From Cytophagales bacterium (GTDB lineage: Bacteria; Bacteroidota; Bacteroidia; Cytophagales; Cyclobacteriaceae), in NCBI GenBank assembly GCA_003500135.1, contig DNTA01000248.1:2501-24055 (forward strand): a stretch of DNA of 21,555 nucleotides, in the 5' to 3' direction. The translations under genes and the position numbers were made by a program. The notes under the pieces are model-generated. The model worked only from the letters and a program-made list of their open reading frames with translations. It ran no database searches and had not been told where the DNA came from. Positions 1 to 6,315 of this stretch are shown here, one piece after another; positions within the stretch are counted from its first letter, which is position 1; each line of letters begins with the position of its first letter.

Positions 1-201
1 CGGACCTGCAGAAAGCGCCACTGCATCAAGGTCCTTCATTTGCCAACCGGCTACCCGAAGCAAATGCTCCAACTCTGGAAGTAAGTGCGAAGAATGAGAT
101 TTTTCCAGACGGTTTTCATGGCTGGCCACTAATTGACCCGATTCGTGAAGCGCTACCGCACAAACGGGGGTTGCCGTTTCAATGCTTACTATTTTTGACA
201 T
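1..201 (-). CDS. tsaB: tRNA threonylcarbamoyladenosine biosynthesis protein TsaB (5' part only)
   Basis: The first 67 codons are read on the minus strand from an ATG at 199-201 and run off the left edge. The residues begin MSKIVSIETATPVCAVAL and continue through HSSHLLPELEHLL to DLDAVALSAGP. This is the N-terminus of the TsaB/YeaZ ASKHA fold: the ETAT segment near the start and the beginning of the AxSxGPGSFTGLR segment at the cut edge. In the family TsaB binds TsaD and supports formation of t6A37 on ANN-decoding tRNAs in the cytoplasm. It lies downstream of, and in the same direction as, the LexA-like repressor gene, but has its own -7 box at 244-251, so it is probably transcribed on its own. 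The truncation is only the window edge. Confidence 0.9.
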   Translation of the reverse strand, partial: MSKIVSIETATPVCAVALHESGQLVASHENRLEKSHSSHLLPELEHLLRVAGWQMKDLDAVALSAGP

Positions 202-243
202 ATAAAATTAGTACAGTTCCCTGCCCACAAATTTTTCGAACTA

Positions 244-251
244 CAAAACTA
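244..251 (-). promoter_or_regulatory. -7 promoter box of tsaB
   Basis: The minus strand reads TAGTTTTG, an exact match to the Bacteroidota -7 consensus TAnnTTTG. It lies about 43 bases before the tsaB ATG, implying a leader of about 35-40 bases. No well-spaced -33 TTG is obvious; the nearest TTG lies 25 bases upstream, inside a palindrome. Confidence 0.5.
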
Positions 252-267
252 GCAAAAATGTAAGTTT

Positions 268-280
268 CTTGTGCCACAAG
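268..280. repeat. 13-bp palindrome upstream of tsaB
   Basis: CTTGTGCCACAAG is a perfect 6+1+6 inverted repeat. It lies just upstream of the tsaB -7 box, over the region where a -33 contact would fall, which suggests a transcription-factor site. The factor is unknown. Confidence 0.4.
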
Positions 281-351
281 CACAAAACAAGTGGGGCTAA
301 ATGTGCTGTTAATAAAAGCCTGCAATCGGCAATGCTGCGTTGATATATTTT

Positions 352-1119
352 TTACTTACCCTGCCGGAGCTTGCCTACCTCTTCCTTCAGGTTTTTCAAC
401 TCCTCATACACCTGGCGCAGAGGGAGGCTGGACAAACTGATCTCAATCTCAGAGGTTAATTTACTGTGCAGCACCCAGAGTTCCCGAATATTTTCTACCG
501 GAACTACATCGGTCGGATACTCTGGATTGATCGAGATCAGGGATAGATATTTGTTGTGTGTTTCTTTCTGGATCTTTTTTACACGTACACTTTCTGGCTC
601 CACAACTACACATATGGCCCCATTGCGCACTTCGTCCAGCCCAGCTACGGCCCGGCACAAAATCCACTCACCCGGTTGAAGGGCCGGTAACATACTGTAC
701 CCATCTACCTGGAATCCCCTGAACGTGGCATTGCGATATTCAGGCAGTGGAAATGTAAATGCCGGCAACTGATCATAGTATTCCGGGTCGCCAATGTTAT
801 GAGGATACCCTGCGGCCGCCCTGGTATTGACCAGCAAAATGTTTTCACTTCCGGCATTGTCCGTCGTAATGACCTTTGGACTGATTTCGGGTTTCGGCTC
901 CTCAAGATATCGGCGATCGCTGTATCCGTACAGCCATAGAGGGTTGATATGGAACTGCCGCAAAAGTTCGGCCACTACATTGCCGGGTATTCTCGTACGA
1001 CCGCGTTCAATGTCCGATGTGCTCGATTTGATCCCGAGCAGTTCCGCAAAAGAGGTTTGCGTATGGCCGGCAGCCTCACGCACTTCCTTAAACCTTTTCG
1101 ATTCGATTGATATTTCCAT
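352..1119 (-). CDS. LexA-like self-cleaving repressor (XRE-type HTH + S24 peptidase)
   Basis: This is a probable DNA-damage-responsive transcriptional repressor. The frame is open from a TTG at 1134 (260 aa); the ATG five codons in (1119) is preferred, giving 255 aa. Numbering from the TTG: residues 11-70 form an XRE/Cro-type helix-turn-helix (QTSFAELLGI, then SDIERGR). A linker follows, then an S24/LexA-type peptidase domain at about 98-225. A likely cleavage site is Ala108-Gly109 in RAAAGY, the nucleophile is Ser147 in VDGYSM, and the general base is Lys186 in VRVKK. The spacings (39 and 39 residues) are close to those of E. coli LexA (35 and 37). A charged, coiled-coil-like tail of about 30 residues ends the protein. 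The DNA-binding domain is XRE type, not the winged helix of classical LexA. It is divergent from the dinB-dnaE2 operon, which it presumably controls. A CI-like phage repressor is an alternative, but no phage genes are nearby. Confidence 0.85.
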   Translation of the reverse strand: MEISIESKRFKEVREAAGHTQTSFAELLGIKSSTSDIERGRTRIPGNVVAELLRQFHINPLWLYGYSDRRYLEEPKPEISPKVITTDNAGSENILLVNTRAAAGYPHNIGDPEYYDQLPAFTFPLPEYRNATFRGFQVDGYSMLPALQPGEWILCRAVAGLDEVRNGAICVVVEPESVRVKKIQKETHNKYLSLISINPEYPTDVVPVENIRELWVLHSKLTSEIEISLSSLPLRQVYEELKNLKEEVGKLRQGK

Positions 1120-1306
1120 ATGCTTGTTTTCCAATCTGTTTTCTTTTTGGCAAAGATGGCCTTTTATGCTTCAAAAACCACACCTTAATATATAGTGAGA
1201 ACTAATGTAGTGCCGGTCTCCGCACCTCAACGGTTTAAAAAGCAGATCAATTTGCCCTAAAAACCCCACTTTTCTCGCTTTCTCTACTCAAATATACAAA
1301 TGATCT

Positions 1307-1363
1307 GGAATTATTACTTTTTATTGGAATTATTCCTAATTATGGGATTTATTACGTAAATTT
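1307..1363 (+). promoter_or_regulatory. Triple 19-bp-phased operator in front of dinB
   Basis: Three copies of an 11-bp motif start at 1307 (GGAATTATTAC), 1326 (GGAATTATTCC) and 1345 (GGATTTATTAC), spaced by exactly 19 bp. A weaker fourth copy (GGAAAAAATAC) follows at 1364 in the same phase. The middle copy is a perfect palindrome around its central base. The array abuts and overlaps the dinB promoter, so a protein bound here would block RNA polymerase. The likely ligand is the divergent LexA-like repressor (inference). Confidence 0.6.
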
Positions 1364-1364
1364 G
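1357..1364 (+). promoter_or_regulatory. dinB: -7 promoter box of the dinB-dnaE2 operon
   Basis: TAAATTTG matches the Bacteroidota -7 consensus TAnnTTTG exactly. It lies 19 bases before the preferred dinB ATG at 1383, giving a leader of about 12 bases. No good -33 TTG is present at 17-23 bp, which would suit an activated or otherwise special promoter. It makes the upstream TTG start at 1362 unlikely, because that codon overlaps the -7 box. Confidence 0.5.
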
Positions 1365-1382
1365 GAAAAAATACGAGGAGAA

Positions 1383-2597
1383 ATGGAGAGAACGATTTTA
1401 CACTACGATCTGGACACTTTTTTCGTGTCGGTAGAACGTTTGCTGGACAGCCGGTTGAACCAACGCCCCGTACTGGTGGGGGGCACCGGCGACAGAGGAG
1501 TGGTATCGGCAGCCAGCTATGAAGCAAGGCCCTTTGGTGTACACTCAGGAATGCCTATGAAAATGGCCCGGGAGCTGTGCCCCGAAGCCGTGGTGATCCG
1601 TGGCAATGCAGGGACGTACACCAAATATTCGAAAATGGTGACCGATATTTTGCGTGACAGCGTGCCTCTGCTGGAAAAAGCCAGCGTAGATGAATTTTAT
1701 GCCGACCTATCAGGCATGGATCGCTTTTTTGGATGCTATCAGTACGCCACAGAACTTCGGCAAACCATCATGCGCGAAACGGGACTACCCATCTCTTTTG
1801 GGTTGTCTGTCAACAAAACGGTGTCGAAAGTGGCTACCGGAGAGGCCAAACCCAATAATCAGCTGCGCATTGATTTTGGCAGGGAAAAAGTTTTTTTAGC
1901 GCCGCTTTCTATCAAAAAAATCCCCATGGTGGGTGATAAAACCTTCCAGACCCTTTGCAACCTGGGCATAAAAAGGGTAAAAACCATGCAGAACATGCCT
2001 ATGGAAATGGTGCAAAGCGTGTTTGGCAAAAATGGCGTGGCGATTTGGAAACGCGCCAACGGCATCGACAACAGCCCTGTGGTAGAATACCATGAGCGTA
2101 AGGGCATTTCAAACGAACGTACATTTGGCAAAGACACGATCGACGTGGAAAAACTTAAAACGATCATCCGCGCTATGGCTGAAAACCTGGCTTTTCAACT
2201 GCGTCGTGGCAACAAGCTCACTTCAGTGGTCGCAGTAAAGATCCGGTACTCCGACTTTAACACCTATACCAAGCAGGCCCGTATTCCTTACACCTCTGCC
2301 GATCACCTGCTTATCCCCAAAGTACTGGAGCTCTTCGATAAGCTGTACGACCGTCGATTGCTGGTAAGGCTGGTGGGGGTCCGTTTCGAAGGCCTCACCG
2401 AAGGCAATTACCAGATCAACTTATTCGAAGACACTTCGGAAATGCTAAACCTGTACCAGGCCATGGACGCCATTCGCAACCGGTATGGCGAACGCAGTGT
2501 GATGCGTGCCTCGACACTGGGGGCTAAAACCATTGGCGCCATGATGAACCCTTTCAACGGAGAGCCTCCGATTGTTCTGGCCCATCGCACACAATAA
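1383..2597 (+). CDS. dinB: Y-family DNA polymerase, DinB/Pol IV type
   Basis: This is a translesion DNA polymerase of 404 aa from the ATG at 1383, which has AGGAG just before it. The frame extends seven codons up to a TTG at 1362, but that codon sits in the promoter. Numbered from the ATG: the first catalytic aspartate is D9 in HYDLDTFF, with a likely steric-gate Phe14, and the second catalytic pair is D103-E104 in ASVDEFY, the same numbers as in E. coli DinB. The palm and thumb are followed by a little-finger domain at about 235-340. QINLF at 344-348 fits the beta-clamp-binding motif QxxLF. About 56 more residues follow this motif, whereas in E. coli the clamp motif is the C-terminus. Because all catalytic acids are present this is not the catalytically dead ImuB. 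It is followed by dnaE2 after 12 bases, so the two are co-transcribed. Confidence 0.9.
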   Translation: MERTILHYDLDTFFVSVERLLDSRLNQRPVLVGGTGDRGVVSAASYEARPFGVHSGMPMKMARELCPEAVVIRGNAGTYTKYSKMVTDILRDSVPLLEKASVDEFYADLSGMDRFFGCYQYATELRQTIMRETGLPISFGLSVNKTVSKVATGEAKPNNQLRIDFGREKVFLAPLSIKKIPMVGDKTFQTLCNLGIKRVKTMQNMPMEMVQSVFGKNGVAIWKRANGIDNSPVVEYHERKGISNERTFGKDTIDVEKLKTIIRAMAENLAFQLRRGNKLTSVVAVKIRYSDFNTYTKQARIPYTSADHLLIPKVLELFDKLYDRRLLVRLVGVRFEGLTEGNYQINLFEDTSEMLNLYQAMDAIRNRYGERSVMRASTLGAKTIGAMMNPFNGEPPIVLAHRTQ

Positions 2598-2609
2598 AGC
2601 TACCACGAG

Positions 2610-5579
2610 ATGTATCTGAACTGCCATACATATTACAGCTGGCGCTACGGCACATTTTCGGAAATTGACCTGCTGGAGCTGGCACAGCAAAACGGCCTCG
2701 ACTGCGTGGCCCTTACCGATATCAACAACACCTCGGGGTGCCTCAATTTTATTCGGTTGGCACCAAAACACGGGATACGCCCGGTGGTGGGTATCGATTT
2801 CCGCAATGGCGCCCAACAGCTTTATGTGGGCATTGCCCAAAATAACGAGGGTTTTCGCGAGCTGAATGATTTTTTATCGAAGCGCCTGCACAAAGAAGCT
2901 CCATTGCCCGAAGAAGCGCCTGCTTTTGAGCATGCCTTTGTGGTGTACCCCTTTGAGCAGGTACAGCGTCAGAAAAAGCGCGATTTCTTGCCGCACGAAT
3001 ACATCGGTATCGGCGTGAATGACCTGCGGCGCCTGCCTTTTGCCGGCCTCGACGACCACCTTGGCCGAATGGTAGTTTTGCAGGGCCTTACTTTTCGACA
3101 CAAGCGCGATTTCAACACGCACCGCCTGCTGCGCGCCATTGACAATAATACGCTTCTGAGTAAATTGCCGGATACTGAAATAGGCGTTCATGAACGCCTC
3201 TACACACCCGATGCCCTGGAACGACAATTCGCGGTGTATCCCGCTATCATCAAAAACACCCGGGCATTACTTGAACAATGCCACATTTCTTTTGGCTTTG
3301 GAGAAAAGCGTGAAAACCAAAACCTGACTACGTATACCGGTACCCGCGAAGGCGACTGGCAGTTGCTGCTAAAGCTTTGCCGGGAAAAACTACCCTATCG
3401 CTACCCCGGCATGAGCCCGGAAATACAGCAACGTATGGAAAAAGAGCTGGGCCTGATCCGCCAAATGGATTTCGTTTCCTTTTTCCTGATCAACTGGGAC
3501 ATTGTTAGCTATGCCAGGCAAAACAACTATTATTATGTAGGGCGTGGAAGCGGGGCCAATAGCGTCATTGCCTATCTTTTGGAAATCACCAACGTCGATC
3601 CTATTGAGCTCGACCTGTACTTTGAGCGGTTTATGAACCTGTACCGTACCAGCCCTCCCGACTTCGACATCGACTTTTCCTGGCGCGACCGTGAAGATGT
3701 GACCCGGTATATTTTCGAACGCTTCGGACAAAATAACCAGGCGGCATTACTGGCCACTTACAACACCTTTCAATACAGTGGCGCTGTACGCGAGCTGGGC
3801 AAGGTGTTTGGGCTGCCAAAGCACGAGATCGACAGGCTTAGCGATGGCAAATACGACCTTCAACGACTCGACAAACTATCGCAATCGGTAGTGCGCTATG
3901 GCAAGTGGATCATGGGCATGCCCAACCACCTGAGTGTGCATGCAGGTGGCATACTGATCACTCAAAAACCTATTCAGTATTTTTCGGCCACCAACCTGCC
4001 CCCCAAAGGTTTTCCCACCACACAATTCGACATGGTAATTGCTGAAGATGTTGGACTGTTCAAATTCGACATCCTCGGACAACGCGGCCTTGGCAAGATC
4101 AAAGACACATTATCGGTCATTCAACGGAACCGCCCCGAAAACCCGGAGATCGACATCAACAATGTGAAAGCTTTTATCCATGACCCTAATGTCAACGCCA
4201 TGGTTCGTGAAGCCCAGTGTATGGGTTGCTTTTATGTGGAGTCGCCGGCTATGCGCATGTTGCTGAAAAAGCTGGAGGTGGATAATTACCTGGGCCTGGT
4301 GGCTGCCAGTTCCATCATTCGGCCGGGCGTATCAAAAAGCGGTATGATGCGCGAGTACATATTGCGCCATAAAAACCCCGAACGCCGCAAGCAGGCACAC
4401 CCCGTAATGTGGGACCTGATGCAGGACACCTATGGCGTGATGGTCTACCAGGAAGATGTGATCAAAGTGGCCCACCATTTTGCCGGCCTCTCACTTGGTG
4501 AGGCCGATGTGTTGCGGCGGGGCATGAGCGGCAAATTTCGCTCGCGCGACGAGTTTCAAAAAGTGAAGCTTAAATTTATTTCCAATTGTCGGGCCAAAGG
4601 TTATGATGATAAGTTGATTTTTGAAGTATGGGCACAGATCGAGAGCTTTGCCGGATATGCCTTCGCCAAAGGGCACTCGGCTTCTTATGCTGTGGAAAGC
4701 TATCAAAGCCTGTTTTTGAAAACGTACTATCCACTCGAATACATGGTAGCTGTGCTGAACAATGGCGGGGGCTTCTACCGACCGGAGATTTACCTCCACG
4801 AAGCACGTATGAATGGCGCCAAAGTATGGGCTCCGTGCATTAACAAAAGTGAGGTGGAAACGACCATAGAGGGTATTGACATCTACCTGGGCTTTCAGCA
4901 TCTGGCTGGTTTAGACCACAAAGTTGCCGTGCAGTTGGTAAACGAACGAATGAAAAACGGCAAATATGCTTCACTGGATGATTTCCTCGACCGGGCGCCC
5001 ATTGGCATGGAGCAGTTGGAAATCCTGATCCGGATTGGCGCCTTTCGCAGCACGGGTGACGATAAGAGGACGCTCCTGTGGCGGGCACATTTTCGATTGA
5101 ACCACCAGGAAAAAAAAGTGGTACAACCTCCATTGTTTAAAACAGCCCCAAAGTCATTTGATCTTCCCGAGTTGAAAATAAACAAGTTGGAAGAAGCGTT
5201 TGATCAAATAGAATTGTTGGGCTATCCGCTATGCAGCCCGTTTGACCTTCTGGAAGAGCCCCCCGAAAACCGGTTAATGACCCGTGATATGGGCAAATAT
5301 GTAAACAAAGCCATGGAAATCTTCGGTTACCTCGTCACTACGAAATACACGAGAACCTCAAAAGGAGAGCACATGCAGTTTGGCACCTTTCTGGATCAGG
5401 AGGGCCGGTTTATCGATACCGTCCACTTTCCAATGGCCGCAGCGACTTATCCATTTCGCGGCAAGGGAGTATATAAGCTGAAAGGAAAAGTGATGGATGA
5501 ATTTGGTTTTCTGACGCTTGAAATTGCTGAAATGCATAAAATGGCCTATGTCATGGATCCAAGGTATGCGCTGAATTAG
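2610..5579 (+). CDS. dnaE2: Error-prone-type DNA polymerase III alpha subunit (DnaE2-like)
   Basis: This is a C-family DNA polymerase of 989 aa, clearly shorter than replicative Bacteroidota DnaE (usually over 1,150 aa). The N-terminal PHP domain (about 1-200) is degenerate: the HxH motif reads NCH (N4-H6) and the TDH motif reads TDI (D37-I38), so metal-dependent proofreading is unlikely. The polymerase core is intact: GRGSGANS (311-318), catalytic D351 and D353 in PPDFDIDF, D487 in FKFDILG, then GVMVYQEDV and GEADVLRRGMSGK. A helix-hairpin-helix lies around 810-850, QPPLF at 839-843 fits the beta-clamp motif, and an OB fold lies at about 900-985. No tau-binding tail is seen. Its position after dinB and beside a LexA-like repressor fits a damage-inducible translesion polymerase. 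The dnaE2 symbol rests on size and context; only a phylogeny would separate it from other short DnaE forms. Confidence 0.85.
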   Translation: MYLNCHTYYSWRYGTFSEIDLLELAQQNGLDCVALTDINNTSGCLNFIRLAPKHGIRPVVGIDFRNGAQQLYVGIAQNNEGFRELNDFLSKRLHKEAPLPEEAPAFEHAFVVYPFEQVQRQKKRDFLPHEYIGIGVNDLRRLPFAGLDDHLGRMVVLQGLTFRHKRDFNTHRLLRAIDNNTLLSKLPDTEIGVHERLYTPDALERQFAVYPAIIKNTRALLEQCHISFGFGEKRENQNLTTYTGTREGDWQLLLKLCREKLPYRYPGMSPEIQQRMEKELGLIRQMDFVSFFLINWDIVSYARQNNYYYVGRGSGANSVIAYLLEITNVDPIELDLYFERFMNLYRTSPPDFDIDFSWRDREDVTRYIFERFGQNNQAALLATYNTFQYSGAVRELGKVFGLPKHEIDRLSDGKYDLQRLDKLSQSVVRYGKWIMGMPNHLSVHAGGILITQKPIQYFSATNLPPKGFPTTQFDMVIAEDVGLFKFDILGQRGLGKIKDTLSVIQRNRPENPEIDINNVKAFIHDPNVNAMVREAQCMGCFYVESPAMRMLLKKLEVDNYLGLVAASSIIRPGVSKSGMMREYILRHKNPERRKQAHPVMWDLMQDTYGVMVYQEDVIKVAHHFAGLSLGEADVLRRGMSGKFRSRDEFQKVKLKFISNCRAKGYDDKLIFEVWAQIESFAGYAFAKGHSASYAVESYQSLFLKTYYPLEYMVAVLNNGGGFYRPEIYLHEARMNGAKVWAPCINKSEVETTIEGIDIYLGFQHLAGLDHKVAVQLVNERMKNGKYASLDDFLDRAPIGMEQLEILIRIGAFRSTGDDKRTLLWRAHFRLNHQEKKVVQPPLFKTAPKSFDLPELKINKLEEAFDQIELLGYPLCSPFDLLEEPPENRLMTRDMGKYVNKAMEIFGYLVTTKYTRTSKGEHMQFGTFLDQEGRFIDTVHFPMAAATYPFRGKGVYKLKGKVMDEFGFLTLEIAEMHKMAYVMDPRYALN

Positions 5580-5666
5580 TTGGGAACAATAGTGTGAGAA
5601 AATGAAAAATTGAAGGGAAGCAGTAAATTACTGTTGTTCGATGAGTACAGCAAAACTGTATAGTAG

Positions 5667-5752
5667 TACCCGGAGCGGGACTTGAACCCGCACGACCGAT
5701 GAGGGTCACAGGATTTTAAGTCCTGCGTGTCTACCAATTCCACCATCCGGGC
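5667..5752 (-). tRNA. tRNA-Leu (anticodon TAA)
   Basis: The minus strand begins GCCCGGATGGTGG and folds as a class II tRNA of 86 nt. The acceptor GCCCGGA pairs with TCCGGGT, the anticodon loop CTTAAAA gives anticodon TAA, the variable arm is long (around GACCCTCATCGGTC), and the T arm contains GGTTCAAGTCC. The discriminator is A, and CCA is not encoded. It lies downstream of the tRNA-Gly gene on the same strand and may be read from the same promoter. Confidence 0.95.
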
Positions 5753-5887
5753 GTATGATTCGTGACTTAATGACCGGGCGCTTTGATCAGTACTAAAAAA
5801 TTCGACACCCGATTTAACACTTGTTCCTGACAATAAATTTGACGATTAGTTGAATCATTAATTCAGCTCGCCACTAAATAAAAAAAG

Positions 5888-5960
<73 letters not shown>

Positions 5961-6032
5961 TTATATAGGGCTTAAAACCCACTATTTGTTCAGAATTTCA
6001 ATGTTTTTCCCGATCGTTACCGGAATGGAGTG

Positions 6033-6062
6033 CAAAGATATATAACGGAATCCAAATGTCAA
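6033..6062 (-). promoter_or_regulatory. Promoter of the tRNA-Gly / tRNA-Leu genes
   Basis: On the minus strand a -33 TTG (6060-6062) is followed after exactly 19 bases by TATCTTTG (6033-6040), a perfect fit to the Bacteroidota arrangement TTG-N19-TAnnTTTG. Transcription should start near 6027, about 67 bases before the mature tRNA-Gly. Confidence 0.75.
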
Positions 6063-6274
6063 CATCTTTCAAAAAAATATTTTTCATTTTTTTATCCATC
6101 AGTCTGCACTTTTCAGTCCGGCTTTTTCTATCTTGCATGTCCTTCAGCTCGACCAGGGCTGTTTTTCTCAATCAAATGTTAAATGAATTCTGACAATATT
6201 AAACCCGCAAAATTCAACACAACCGATGACTTTCTTATCGATAAGCCATTTTCCGGTTTTCGTGTTCTTTTGGA

Positions 6275-6282
6275 TAGGTTTG
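6275..6282 (+). promoter_or_regulatory. -7 promoter box of the M20 peptidase gene
   Basis: TAGGTTTG is an exact TAnnTTTG match 34 bases before the ATG at 6316. No -33 TTG is visible at the expected distance. Confidence 0.45.
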
Positions 6283-6315
6283 GGTTGTCAAATGTATTAA
6301 AAGTCAATTAATCAT

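Larger units (their letters stand above)
5961..6315. other. Intergenic region between tRNA-Gly and the M20 peptidase gene
   Basis: This 355-base AT-rich stretch holds the tRNA promoter (minus strand, 6033-6062) and the -7 box of the peptidase gene (plus strand, 6275-6282). I see no convincing gene. The only open frame, of 45 codons from 6056, overlaps the tRNA promoter and looks like chance in T-rich DNA. Confidence 0.6.

Noticed and set aside
352..1134. Prophage CI-type repressor marking a phage remnant
   Set aside because: No integrase, att repeat or phage structural gene is nearby, and the divergent genes are chromosomal polymerases.
1362..1382. Upstream TTG start for dinB adding seven residues
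   Set aside because: The codon overlaps the -7 box; the ATG at 1383 has AGGAG before it and gives active-site numbering identical to E. coli DinB.
1383..2597. ImuB identity for the Y-family protein
   Set aside because: ImuB lacks catalytic acids; here D9, D103 and E104 are all present.
2445..2840. 131-codon minus-strand frame across the dinB-dnaE2 junction
   Set aside because: It overlaps two well-supported genes on the other strand and shows no family motif; a shadow of high-GC coding DNA.
5580..5666. Terminator after dnaE2
   Set aside because: Only short imperfect stems (CAGTA/TACTG, TACAG/CTGTA) without a T-run are visible; not enough to call.
5576..5833. 85-codon open frame on the minus strand
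   Set aside because: It runs straight through the tRNA-Leu gene; its apparent peptide (VELVDTQDLKSC) is the tRNA sequence read as protein.
6056..6193. 45-codon frame with a Lys-Lys start and hydrophobic stretch (MSTSFKKIFFIFLSISL)
   Set aside because: It resembles a small membrane peptide, but it starts inside the minus-strand tRNA promoter, has no ribosome site and lies in T-rich DNA where hydrophobic codons arise by chance.
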